From Clostridiales bacterium (GTDB lineage Bacteria; Bacillota; Clostridia; Lachnospirales; Lachnospiraceae), in NCBI GenBank assembly GCA_019424245.1, contig JAHYZV010000004.1, forward strand, positions 1 through 64,000: 64,000 nt of DNA. The letters are read 5' to 3'. The notes under the pieces are model-generated. The model was not told the origin of the DNA. It saw nothing but the letters and a program-made list of their open reading frames with translations, and did no database searches. Positions 25,216 to 34,256 of the stretch are shown in pieces. A program made the translations under genes and the position numbers. Positions within the stretch are counted from its first letter, which is position 1. Every line of letters starts with the position of its first letter.

Positions 25216-27318
25216 TTAAATATATGAATACTCCAGTTTCTGGCTGTATGTCTGTCCATTTTTTACATATATAAACACAGCCGTGCCAGATGCTTCGTAT
25301 ATGTATTCCTTCATTCTAAAATCCTCATGTCCTAGTGCGATCATTACCAGTTCCATGGCTGACATAATACCTGCATTCCTCGCAGTTCTATCCTTTATAA
25401 GCAGTAGAATACGCATATAATCCATATAATCAAGACTGTTATAACCAGCTGTACTGCCTGTTTCTTTCCCAGCTTTATTCTTATCCGAAAACAGACTTGT
25501 CTTTAAACCTGCGGCACCGCTGCTTATAACTGTGTTAATATCTGTTATCCAGTTGTCTGCATTTTTTACTGTGGCAATACTTTCACCAGCATACAGCTCT
25601 CTTAACTCCATAACTGATTCAGCATATGCCCATATAGACATAATAAAATACTGGGCTGCCTTGATGAGTACCATATTTCCCGTATATCCAAGAAGCTGTA
25701 GTGCTAATCCAAAACACTCATTCTTCTTCTGTACATCTGTTACAAGATATGAAAGATTAAGTCCCTCTCTTATCAGTACAAGCTTAAAAAGAACTTCATT
25801 CAGATTATCCTTATCTGACTGCCTTCCACACAGAATATATTCGATTTCATAATCAAGCAGCCTGCCAGCAGCACGGTCTTTCTTTTCAATATAACCAGTT
25901 TGTTGTCCGTTTTTTTCAATATAATCCGTATAACCTGCATATCTTGATATTATGTATTCACTGACAAGTGCCTGACGTATATCTATATTGGATATACCAT
26001 CTCCTCCATAACTTCCTGATATACATGTATCTGCAAGGTCAGAATAATCCATGGACTTATCTGATATCTCACCATCAATCACCAGTCCTGCTGCTCCTTC
26101 CTTTAATATCTGATAGATTTTATTTAGTGAAGTTATGCTGGTGTTATAATCATCTGCTCTGAAAGTATATTGTTCATATTCCTGTACTATTGTTTTGATA
26201 CTAAATCCGTTTATTTCTGATCCTATATCTTCGTATATTTTTTCTATCTTTGTGATATACTCCTGCTTTTCTACGTCAGGCTCTGATATTTTCATACATA
26301 TATCCTGAACAGCCTGCATATTACCGACGATATTTTCTATGATTGAGTTGTCATTATCCACACTATCCCTGATATATCCCTCCGATAATACATCAGCATC
26401 ACCATATTCTGTGTACAGTCTGTCTATATCCTCTGATAATTCCTGATACAGCTCATCACTTATATCACTCCTGTTAAATTTCAGCTTTTCATGACATTCC
26501 CTTATGCTTTGTTCTGACTTTGTTCTTAACTCTTCATAAGACGAAGCCTGATATAATATATCTTGTGAAATGTTATGTATTTCGTTTGATATTCTTTTGA
26601 TTTTTCTGATATACTGCGATAGTATATTTACATCAGCTGCTTCACTCATATAATAAAGCTCATCCATATTCTTTTTACATTCAGCTACCATACTGGATAT
26701 TTCATTTTCCTTTTCATCCATATCAGAACATGTATTTATAAGCAGGCTCATCACGCTGCTGCTCTCACCGGCTGCAGCCTGTGTTGAACATATAGCTTCT
26801 GTAACCCTTCTGACAGCATCTGATTCTTTTATGCGGTTATTGACAACATTATAGTTTTTAACAACATCAGCATACCCACCACTTTTCATATATTTTATTA
26901 TCTGCTCTTCAACACCATATCCGCCATTGTCAGTCATGTACTTATAACCAGTATATGATGCTTCTGTAAGGCTTAAATCCTTAGAATATGTTTTTATATT
27001 TTCTTTGATGTACTGGGGGATTTTTTCATTGATTATGTCCGATTTTTTCAATGCAAATATATCGAATTGTTCTAATAAATCATTACTATATGCTGCAAAT
27101 ACTGATTCATCAGACAAGCTGCATGACTGTTTTATTATCGTGTTATATCCTGACATTGCTGCACTATCCACACATGTTGTTACAAATGAAACAACAAGCA
27201 TAAACACCATTGCCGCCATAACCGTAATCTGTGCCCTTAATGATATTGTCCTTATATATGATATTGTCTTTATATGTGATATTGTTTTTATATGTGATAT
27301 TGCTGCCGTATTTATCAT
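25216..27318 (-). CDS. DUF5702 Tad-locus protein
   Basis: 700 residues: a TM near the N-terminus (about 35-55, ITVMAAMVFMLVVSFVTTC) and a long outside helical region. This is the protein I know as DUF5702 that accompanies clostridial Tad clusters, possibly replacing TadG. The first 27 residues come from tandem 18-bp repeats (HIKTIS repeats). Its ATG overlaps the TGA stop of the pilin gene by 1 bp (ATGA), so it is translationally coupled. The real start may lie after the repeats. Confidence 0.75.
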   Translation of the reverse strand: MINTAAISHIKTISHIKTISYIRTISLRAQITVMAAMVFMLVVSFVTTCVDSAAMSGYNTIIKQSCSLSDESVFAAYSNDLLEQFDIFALKKSDIINEKIPQYIKENIKTYSKDLSLTEASYTGYKYMTDNGGYGVEEQIIKYMKSGGYADVVKNYNVVNNRIKESDAVRRVTEAICSTQAAAGESSSVMSLLINTCSDMDEKENEISSMVAECKKNMDELYYMSEAADVNILSQYIRKIKRISNEIHNISQDILYQASSYEELRTKSEQSIRECHEKLKFNRSDISDELYQELSEDIDRLYTEYGDADVLSEGYIRDSVDNDNSIIENIVGNMQAVQDICMKISEPDVEKQEYITKIEKIYEDIGSEINGFSIKTIVQEYEQYTFRADDYNTSITSLNKIYQILKEGAAGLVIDGEISDKSMDYSDLADTCISGSYGGDGISNIDIRQALVSEYIISRYAGYTDYIEKNGQQTGYIEKKDRAAGRLLDYEIEYILCGRQSDKDNLNEVLFKLVLIREGLNLSYLVTDVQKKNECFGLALQLLGYTGNMVLIKAAQYFIMSIWAYAESVMELRELYAGESIATVKNADNWITDINTVISSGAAGLKTSLFSDKNKAGKETGSTAGYNSLDYMDYMRILLLIKDRTARNAGIMSAMELVMIALGHEDFRMKEYIYEASGTAVFIYVKNGQTYSQKLEYSYI
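27241..27306 (-). repeat. 18-bp tandem repeat coding for HIKTIS units
   Basis: About three imperfect tandem copies of an 18-bp unit, near ACAATATCACATATAAAG, lie in the N-terminus of the DUF5702 gene just upstream of the TM helix. They encode SHIKTISHIKTISYIRTIS. Copy number could change by slippage without shifting the frame. Confidence 0.65.
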
Positions 27319-27557
27319 ATCTTGTTTGCCTGGCTTGACATTTTTGATAACAGCTTATTAACCAATGCTGTTATCTGACTTTTAAATATGATGACAAGAC
27401 CTATAAGCACAACGATAATAAGTACTATTTCCACGACTCCCATGCCATCTTCATCCTGCCAGAAATTTTTTATATTTTCTTTTACTTTTCTGCATAATAC
27501 TGCCATTTTGTTTTTCTTATTTTCTTTCACTGCTGTCTTTATAACATCTGTTTTCAT
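27315..27557 (-). CDS. flp: Flp-type pilin
   Basis: 80 residues: a basic leader of about 37 residues, then DEDG|MGVVEIVLIIVVLIGLVIIF, where Gly precedes the processing site and Glu is at +5, with a long hydrophobic helix and a short tail. This is the major subunit of the Tad pilus. GGAGG 8 bases before the ATG at 27557 decides the start; the frame runs on 24 codons upstream but crosses a hairpin. The TGA stop overlaps the start of the next gene. Confidence 0.85.
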   Translation of the reverse strand: MKTDVIKTAVKENKKNKMAVLCRKVKENIKNFWQDEDGMGVVEIVLIIVVLIGLVIIFKSQITALVNKLLSKMSSQANKI

Positions 27558-27578
27558 AATAATCCTCCATTCTTGCGT

Positions 27579-27603
27579 GTGAAAAATCTTATTTTTCACA
27601 CTA
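27579..27603 (-). promoter_or_regulatory. 11-bp AT-rich hairpin before the pilin gene
   Basis: GTGTGAAAAAT and ATTTTTCACAC pair across a 3-base loop. It lies in the intergenic gap between the TadC gene and the pilin gene, about 22 bp before the start codon. No T run follows, so it is more likely an RNA processing or stabilising element that helps raise pilin output than a terminator. Confidence 0.55.
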
Positions 27604-27660
27604 TTCTTCCTTTCCTGTTTAATCTTCATATAACATGACAGAAGAAATCTCTGCTTTCTG

Positions 27661-28932
27661 CTATGTAAGATAAAAGTTCATAACTGCCGGAACCATGACT
27701 ATAACCATAACTACCATAAGAAGCATAATCATGGGTATAAGCAGTCTTGTTGTAGCTTCTTCACCCTTCTGCCTTGCAATATTTTTTCTTTGTTCAAACG
27801 CATCATATGACTCCTGACAGAGTAATTCCCTTAGCCGGTTCGTTCCTCTTTTAAGATTAGTCTGAAGCAGCGATGCAAGCTTTAAGTATTCCCTTGTGTT
27901 ACATCTGTATCCGAACTCCTCATAAGCTTCATATTCAGATATTCCGGATTTTATATTACAATCTGTTATATACATTTCTTCATATACTATCTTCACTCCA
28001 CCACCAGCCTGCTTTTTCTTCATATAATCCTCAACCATCTTCTCCCATGCCTTCCTTATGGTCATACCGGCACCAAGAAGTAATGTAAGCTTGGCTATAA
28101 GCTCTGAATAATCGTATTTTAATTCCTTTATTCTTAGCTCCTGTTCTCTTTTTTTCTTCATTTTTCTTCTGTACAATATAAATACCGCAACAGCTGCCGG
28201 CACAATAACATATGATAACCATGATATTTTTTCTTTTGTGTATCTGTAATATATATCTTTCTGCCCTATATTTGACGGCAGAGCTGCCTCCTTTTCGTCT
28301 ATGTTTTTATTAACTGTATTATCTACGGCCTTCTGGATAGTATTCTGTGCTATTACCTTCTGTGATTCATCATCATACTCACCGGCTGCCCGTACATTCA
28401 ACTCTATAACACCATGCCTTTCATATTCCTCGTATTGCATAACGTATGTAAGTGACACCTCTTTAACATCGCCTTCACTTAACATCTCATTATGCACCGT
28501 ACCATCATAATCAATTACTGAATAATCTGATGGATACATGCTTACACTTATAAGACCTTCTGCAAGCTTATCTGTCATACATATATCCTGTGTAATATAA
28601 TCTGTTGAAGCATTATTCTTTAGCATAATTCTTAACAGCTCATCATAGGCTTCATCAAAGCATTGCTGTGTCTCTTCCTCTGACATTTTTCTTGGCTCAA
28701 CATATGTATTTATTGTTGTCTGTTTATTTCCATCTGCATCATAAACATCTAATGAAATATTTTTAGAAGCTTCACCTGGTTCTGGTCTTTTTATATGACT
28801 TACTGATGATTTATGTGAATCTTTTATAACAAGTGTCTTAACTAACACTATTACAAGAACAAGTATTGCGGCAATAATATATTTATTATTTATTTTATTT
28901 GTTATAGCATTTACTCTGATTTTCTTATTCAT
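27661..28932 (-). CDS. tadC: TadC-like protein with an extracytoplasmic domain
   Basis: 423 residues. An N-terminal TM helix (about 19-36) is followed by about 200 residues of outside domain that starts near SLDVYDADGNKQ. A second TM (about 237-257) leads into a GspF/TadC-type cytoplasmic domain with ..LTLLLGAGMTIRKAW.. and ..YEEFGYRCN.., and a final TM pair. TadC proteins are membrane platforms that work with TadA and TadB. The extra outside domain is not part of the TadC core and is unexplained. Spacing and order confirm the role in the operon. Confidence 0.75.
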   Translation of the reverse strand: MNKKIRVNAITNKINNKYIIAAILVLVIVLVKTLVIKDSHKSSVSHIKRPEPGEASKNISLDVYDADGNKQTTINTYVEPRKMSEEETQQCFDEAYDELLRIMLKNNASTDYITQDICMTDKLAEGLISVSMYPSDYSVIDYDGTVHNEMLSEGDVKEVSLTYVMQYEEYERHGVIELNVRAAGEYDDESQKVIAQNTIQKAVDNTVNKNIDEKEAALPSNIGQKDIYYRYTKEKISWLSYVIVPAAVAVFILYRRKMKKKREQELRIKELKYDYSELIAKLTLLLGAGMTIRKAWEKMVEDYMKKKQAGGGVKIVYEEMYITDCNIKSGISEYEAYEEFGYRCNTREYLKLASLLQTNLKRGTNRLRELLCQESYDAFEQRKNIARQKGEEATTRLLIPMIMLLMVVMVIVMVPAVMNFYLT

Positions 28933-28956
28933 GACAACTCTCTTAGTCCTTTTATG

Positions 28957-29742
28957 TTACACCTTAATATCCACGATTCTGATTGAAATAACAGCTGCAG
29001 CTGCATATATAAACAGGCATAGTGTCATAACTATTATTCCCAGCACATTACCATATAGCACATCGACAAACCCCTGTGTTGTCATCCTAAGATATATAAG
29101 TATCCCCAATGGAATACACACCATAATCTTCTGCTCCATTTTTCTTCCGCTTATTATCGTGTCTATTTCCATCTGGACTTCTGACTTTTCCCTTATCATT
29201 TTTGTCGTCTGTTTAATAATCGCTGGAATATCACCACCACTTCTTTTGGCATACCTGAATATTTCCGAAAAATAGCTGACATCGTCTATATTTAATGTTT
29301 TTGCGTAATCATCCATAATATCTTCAAGGTTTTCGTTTCTTTTTATTCTGTTTACCATCATCCTGAACTCCCTGACTATAGATGACTCTTTTCCGTATAG
29401 AAGTTCCAGCTCACCCACTGCTTCTGCAAACGCATTTTCAATCGAGTAACCCGTATTTAACGCAAATGAAACCGCCTGCATTCCATCACTGAACTCCATG
29501 GTTTTACGGCTTATTTTTTTACCATAAGCTTCCCTTTTACGTAACACAACATATATAGGGATAACCGGACTTAAGAATATGCATGACCATAAGCTGTTAT
29601 AGAATAAATATGCAGCAAGGACAATCACTGCTATTCCCTGAAGATAATATATAAGCTCATTTTTATTTTGGGGAATTGCAGCCAGTATAGGAAAGCAGCT
29701 TACTCTGGTTTTGGAGCTTATATTCTGTTTTCTTAAGTTCAC
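28957..29742 (-). CDS. tadB: TadB inner-membrane platform protein
   Basis: About 262 residues of GspF type, with two TM helices near the N-terminus and the family hallmark ..FSDGMQAVSFALNTGYSIENAF.. followed by KRSGGDIP and ending in two TM helices. TadB works with TadC and TadA. The frame overlaps the end of tadA. The GTG at 29742 has AAGGATT upstream; an ATG at 29763 and an earlier ATG are alternatives. The overlap implies coupling to tadA. Confidence 0.75.
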   Translation of the reverse strand: MNLRKQNISSKTRVSCFPILAAIPQNKNELIYYLQGIAVIVLAAYLFYNSLWSCIFLSPVIPIYVVLRKREAYGKKISRKTMEFSDGMQAVSFALNTGYSIENAFAEAVGELELLYGKESSIVREFRMMVNRIKRNENLEDIMDDYAKTLNIDDVSYFSEIFRYAKRSGGDIPAIIKQTTKMIREKSEVQMEIDTIISGRKMEQKIMVCIPLGILIYLRMTTQGFVDVLYGNVLGIIVMTLCLFIYAAAAVISIRIVDIKV

Positions 29743-30889
29743 CAATAATCCTTCCGCTTTCATCTTCGCCTTCTTCCACGAACCTAAACAGTGGAATAAG
29801 TTCAAACCCTTTCTCACCATAATCACACACCTCTGATATCTCAACAACCTTTCTTGTCTTATCCCTCATTCTCTTAAGATGCACTATTATATCTATAGCT
29901 GACGATATCTGCCTGTCTATTGCTTCCACTGGCATATTCATGCCCATAAGAACCATAGTTCTCAGCCTTACAAGCATATCCCCTGGACTGTTGGCATGTC
30001 CTGTAGAAAGACTGCCATCATGCCCTGTTCCCATGGCTTGCAGCATATCAAGTGCCTCCTCGCCCCTGACCTCTCCAACTATCACACGGTCAGGTCGCAT
30101 TCTTAGACTTGACTTAATAAGATCTCTTATTGTAACCTCATTATCTCCTTCCATGTTTGCCCTTCTTACTTCAAGCCTTACAAGGTTATCAACGCCTGAT
30201 ATCTGAAGCTCTGCGGAATCTTCTATTGTAAGTATTCTTTCATCCTTTGGGATATAATTAGATAAGGCATTAAGAAATGTTGTTTTACCACTTCCTGTAC
30301 CTCCAGATACGAATATATTATATTTCGCTTTAACGAGCAGCTTAAGAAAATCTGCTGCTTCAACTGTTATAGAACCTGCCTGTATCATTCTTTTAATGTC
30401 CATGGGTGTTCTATAGAATTTTCTTATAGTTATTATCGGGCCATCTATCGCTATTGGCGGTAATACCATATTGACTCTTGACCCATCCGGCAGTCTTGTA
30501 TCTACGATAGGTGACGACTCATTAATGATTTTATTTGACATTGCTGCTATTCTCTGTGCTACATCAGCAAGCTTTTCCTCACTTTCAAACTGTCTTTCAC
30601 ACCTTGTTATACATCCATTCCTTTCTATAAATATATTGTCATAACCATTTACCATTATTTCTGTTATCTCGTCATCCTCTATAAGCTCCTGCAATACATC
30701 AAGCTTCTTGATTGAATTATATAACCGTGTCCTTAACATTTCTCTCTGGTTAAGTGACAGTCTTTTTACTGCCGTTGCTTTATATATACACTCATCTATT
30801 ATTTCATAAAGATAATCATCCGATATATCAAGGCTTACATCAAGCTCTTCATATATTTCCTTTTTTAATTTTATAAACAATTCATCCAT
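29663..30889 (-). CDS. tadA: TadA/CpaF secretion ATPase
   Basis: 408 residues. Walker A GGTGSGKTT (about residue 200), the ASP box TIEDSAELQ, and Walker B RPDRVIVGEVRGEEAL followed by the His box GTGHDGSLSTGHAN. This is a hexameric ATPase of the VirB11/TadA branch that powers pilus assembly. The N-terminal domain is typical for the family. It starts 4 bp after the TadZ gene with a weak SD. Confidence 0.9.
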   Translation of the reverse strand: MDELFIKLKKEIYEELDVSLDISDDYLYEIIDECIYKATAVKRLSLNQREMLRTRLYNSIKKLDVLQELIEDDEITEIMVNGYDNIFIERNGCITRCERQFESEEKLADVAQRIAAMSNKIINESSPIVDTRLPDGSRVNMVLPPIAIDGPIITIRKFYRTPMDIKRMIQAGSITVEAADFLKLLVKAKYNIFVSGGTGSGKTTFLNALSNYIPKDERILTIEDSAELQISGVDNLVRLEVRRANMEGDNEVTIRDLIKSSLRMRPDRVIVGEVRGEEALDMLQAMGTGHDGSLSTGHANSPGDMLVRLRTMVLMGMNMPVEAIDRQISSAIDIIVHLKRMRDKTRKVVEISEVCDYGEKGFELIPLFRFVEEGEDESGRIIGELKKTEYKLQNQSKLLSYTGCNSPK

Positions 30890-30893
30890 AAAA

Positions 30894-31895
30894 CTACAAA
30901 TAATTAATCAACTCGCTCACACAGCCATACGCTTCTGTATACATGATTCTCTGAAGGAAATTCACATCAACATCCTCTTTTGTTTTAAGATTAATCCTCA
31001 TTATACTATCAGACACCTGCTCCATGTCATTCTCTATAAGATATCTTTTAAGATTATCAAACCTGCAGCCTTCTATATATTCGCCACTATCAGCTATATA
31101 TGTCACATCACATTTTTCCATCAGCTTCCATGGTCTTGTGATTCCTTCTGATATATTGATCACTACATACATGTATTGTCCGTTATATGCAGCTGCATCA
31201 ATAAACTGCGAAAGAAGCATATCCCCTGCATATGATATATCATCTGCGGATACTACTGCCGGGATATAATCAAACATATCTGTAAAATGTATACTACGGC
31301 GGATACCATCTGTATACTGCATTCCTGCCTGTTTAAACATATATAAAGCATCTGAGAGATTTCTTGATTCATCACTTCCCATTATATGTTCAATACCTGA
31401 GAATTCATCAAGGTTTATAAACAGTGTTTTTCCCTTTCTTGAAAAAGCAGCTGATATTACAAGTGCAAGCATAACCCTTAAAGAAGAATTGAATCCATAT
31501 ACACCTATGCACTTAAAACTTTTTTCCTTTTCATTCTGCTCTGTTTCTGTATGTTTTTTAGATATTGTACCTAACAGCTGATATGCCGGCTGATACTTGC
31601 ATACGCCTGTATGTCCTTCCTTTTTTCTATCATTAATCCTCCTTGCTTCATTTTCTTCTTCACATAAAACAATAACATTATTATTGCTCTTTTTCTGAAT
31701 CTCATAAGTATAACATTCCTCATTAACCATAAGCACGTCTGTATCGTTACCAGCTATATACTTGTTAAATTCTTCTTTTCTTGTAAACATTCTTGCCTTA
31801 TACGGAATATCTTTATCATCGTTAATTATCCCCATAAGGCGTTTTGCGTAACGTTCATCCGGATCATATATAACACATACATTTCCTTTTCCCAC
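30894..31895 (-). CDS. tadZ: TadZ/CpaE-like protein with a degenerate P-loop
   Basis: 333 residues. A receiver-like N-terminal domain (about 1-115) is followed by a ParA/MinD-type domain, in which the P-loop reads GVYGFNSSLR instead of a KGGxGKT motif. CpaE/TadZ proteins position the pilus machine. Loss of the GKT pattern suggests it no longer hydrolyses nucleotide, as in some TadZ proteins. The start is GTG with GGAGGTG upstream. It directly precedes tadA. Confidence 0.75.
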   Translation of the reverse strand: MGKGNVCVIYDPDERYAKRLMGIINDDKDIPYKARMFTRKEEFNKYIAGNDTDVLMVNEECYTYEIQKKSNNNVIVLCEEENEARRINDRKKEGHTGVCKYQPAYQLLGTISKKHTETEQNEKEKSFKCIGVYGFNSSLRVMLALVISAAFSRKGKTLFINLDEFSGIEHIMGSDESRNLSDALYMFKQAGMQYTDGIRRSIHFTDMFDYIPAVVSADDISYAGDMLLSQFIDAAAYNGQYMYVVINISEGITRPWKLMEKCDVTYIADSGEYIEGCRFDNLKRYLIENDMEQVSDSIMRINLKTKEDVDVNFLQRIMYTEAYGCVSELINYL

Positions 31896-31911
31896 TTATA
31901 TCACACCTCCT

Positions 31912-32484
31912 TTATAGTCCGGCTGACTTTAAACACACCATCATACATACACCTGCCATTATTGCATATGAAAAATGGAATTTATGCATGCTTTTTCCTG
32001 TAACCAGCATGATTTCCTTTCTGCCAAGAGACTCTGCCACACCAATAAACGCTCCTGCAAATAATGCAATAACAATAATATACATCACATCCTTATATCC
32101 CATAAACGTTCCCACAACCATAAAAAGCTTTACATCACCTGCCCCTATTGCCCTGACCTTATACAACACATAACTGACAACCAGTGCCCACACCATACCT
32201 GATAAATACATTAAACCAATATCTTTATAACCCTTATAACCTCCATACGTATTATCCACACCATTTTTACTTACTACATACATCATATACATTTCTGCAA
32301 TACACACCATTGCTGACAATATCAGACCCCCTATGATTATTCTGTTTGATATCTTATACCTTTTATAATCATCTGCTGCTGCCGCCATCGTAACCATCAA
32401 TAAAACTAAATATCTTACTACATCCATATGCCATGACAATATTTCTTTATATATTCCAGCCCACATTTTCATACATATTTCCAT
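31912..32484 (-). CDS. tadV: TadV/CpaA-type prepilin peptidase
   Basis: 190 residues with about six TM helices and both catalytic Asp in DDYKRYKISN and GAGDVKLF (canonical GxGD). It processes the Flp and TadE prepilins. GGGAG about 9 bases before the ATG at 32484 decides the start over an upstream ATG. It is the first gene of the Tad operon. The 140 bp up to the divergent DUF2508 gene contain no promoter that I could settle on. Confidence 0.85.
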   Translation of the reverse strand: MEICMKMWAGIYKEILSWHMDVVRYLVLLMVTMAAAADDYKRYKISNRIIIGGLILSAMVCIAEMYMMYVVSKNGVDNTYGGYKGYKDIGLMYLSGMVWALVVSYVLYKVRAIGAGDVKLFMVVGTFMGYKDVMYIIVIALFAGAFIGVAESLGRKEIMLVTGKSMHKFHFSYAIMAGVCMMVCLKSAGL

Positions 32485-32623
32485 GATTTTTACTTCTCCC
32501 ATAATCTTATTAATACCTGTGAATGTGACAAAGGCAAACAATTTATAAAAATATTTCCTTTAATGTATAGATCTGCCAGCTTATGACTATACTTTATAAA
32601 AATAAGGAAATGGGGTAACAGAA

Positions 32624-32860
32624 ATGAAACTGTTCTGCAAGAAAAAAGAACCTGCTACATATGATGAAAAATATCTTGTTGAGGAAATAAATCTGACGAA
32701 AGCTGCACTTAGTGCTGCGTATGCCAACTTTGATAATGCTACTGACCCGGATCTTATAGACTGTTATATATATCAGCTTAACTCCGAGCAGAAACGCTAT
32801 AAATACCTTCTCCAGAAGGCTAAAGAATCTGAAATATATTCATATATTCCAAATGTCTGA
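32624..32860 (+). CDS. DUF2508 (YaaL-like) small protein
   Basis: 78 residues, charged and soluble, with TDPDLIDCYIYQLNSEQKRYKYLL, the pattern of DUF2508 family proteins related to YaaL of Bacillus. The family often stands near recR/dnaX but is here divergent from the Tad operon. GGGG about 8 bases before the ATG. Function unknown. Confidence 0.75.
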   Translation: MKLFCKKKEPATYDEKYLVEEINLTKAALSAAYANFDNATDPDLIDCYIYQLNSEQKRYKYLLQKAKESEIYSYIPNV

Positions 32861-33109
32861 TGTATATATATATGGTGTATCTTATATATACTATATGTTA
32901 ACTATATTGTCAATATTTTTTTTAGTTTTTTAATCAGTTTTTTTATTGACTTTTATTAGTTTTAAATCTTTACCTATTAATTTTGATTTTGCAGCCGATG
33001 ATTTTTACATCACATTTGACTTTTATATATCACTCGTATACACTAATTACAGACATAAGGGTCAAAACATCTTTTGGCGCTTACATCATTAACATACGGA
33101 GGGATATAT

Positions 33110-34198
33110 ATGCATAAGAATACAGATGATATCTCATTAAACAACAACTTTAATGATGATATTCTGAATACAGGAAAAAAGGGGCAGAAAAAGAAAAACA
33201 AAAGAAAAGTTTCAATATCGCCATTAACGATTGTACTTTTAGTAACAGCAATCATTTCTATTGCTGCTAATATTTTTCTTCTTGTTACTGACCACACACG
33301 CACCAGACATACAGTTGCACAGCTTGAATCAAAGGATCTTGATGTTGCAAAAGCTTCTGAGAAAGAGGATTTACTAAACTCCATACGTGAACAGTTTGAG
33401 AGCGGTTCATCGACACTTTCTATACTTAAGAAGCTGTATCCTGATAACATTGTATATTCTAACAGGAAGGGAAATTATGTTTTTGCTGACATTGACCCTG
33501 CCCTTGCAAAAACTGATTACAGCACATCCGGATTCACACGCAATGATAATGGTTTTATGACATATTCTGATGATAAATCGACTAAAACGTATACGGGAAT
33601 TGACCTTTCAAGATACAACTCTGATGTAGATTTTGCCAAGGCAAAGTCAGCTGGCATAGATTATGCTATTATAAGATGTGGCTACAGAGCTTATGGTTCA
33701 GGACTTCTTGTCAAGGATACTTCTTTTGAAAAGTATATAACAAGTGCTCTTACCAACAATGTTGATGTCGGAGTATATTTCTACACACAGGCTGTAAGCC
33801 GTGATGAAGCTGTTGAAGAGGCCAACTATGTGCTTGACCTTATAAGACCTTACAACGTTACATACCCTGTAGCTATTGATATAGAGGCTATAGAAAATGA
33901 TTCCTTCCGTCAGGAAAAGCTTAGTGCAAGTGAGCTTACTGATGTTGTTATAGCCTTCTGTGATACCATAAAGGCTGCCGGCTACACACCGCTCATATAT
34001 AGTAATCTCTTGTACTTTATGGACAATGTTGAACTTAATCGTCTTGAGTCTTACGACAAGTGGTTCGCAGGATATCAGACTGCAGCTCCTTACTATCCAT
34101 ATAAATATACTATGTGGCAGTACACAAGCACTGGTACGGTACCTGGTGTATCTGGAAATGTTGATATTAACATATGTTTTAAAAATTATAAAAATTAA
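33110..34198 (+). CDS. GH25 lysozyme, membrane anchored
   Basis: About 362 residues: a basic N-terminus and one TM helix (about 39-57), a linker of about 100 residues, then a GH25 domain from GIDLSRYNSDVDF to the end. Visible GH25 signatures are YAIIRCGYRAYG, the catalytic-site DIE (AIDIEAIEN) and MWQYTSTGTVPGV. It cleaves the muramic acid-GlcNAc bond of peptidoglycan. GGAGGGA 6 bases before the ATG at 33110 decides the start. It is followed by a strong bidirectional terminator. Confidence 0.9.
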   Translation: MHKNTDDISLNNNFNDDILNTGKKGQKKKNKRKVSISPLTIVLLVTAIISIAANIFLLVTDHTRTRHTVAQLESKDLDVAKASEKEDLLNSIREQFESGSSTLSILKKLYPDNIVYSNRKGNYVFADIDPALAKTDYSTSGFTRNDNGFMTYSDDKSTKTYTGIDLSRYNSDVDFAKAKSAGIDYAIIRCGYRAYGSGLLVKDTSFEKYITSALTNNVDVGVYFYTQAVSRDEAVEEANYVLDLIRPYNVTYPVAIDIEAIENDSFRQEKLSASELTDVVIAFCDTIKAAGYTPLIYSNLLYFMDNVELNRLESYDKWFAGYQTAAPYYPYKYTMWQYTSTGTVPGVSGNVDINICFKNYKN

Positions 34199-34216
34199 CA
34201 TAAAACTGCTATTATA

Positions 34217-34256
34217 AAAAAATGCTGGATTCCTGCAGGAATCCAGCGTATTTTTT
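34217..34256. terminator. Strong bidirectional terminator
   Basis: A perfect 24-nt palindrome (34224-34247) with GGATTCC arms is flanked by AAAAAAA on the left and TTTTTT on the right. It terminates the lysozyme gene and, from the opposite strand, the NudC operon. Confidence 0.9.
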
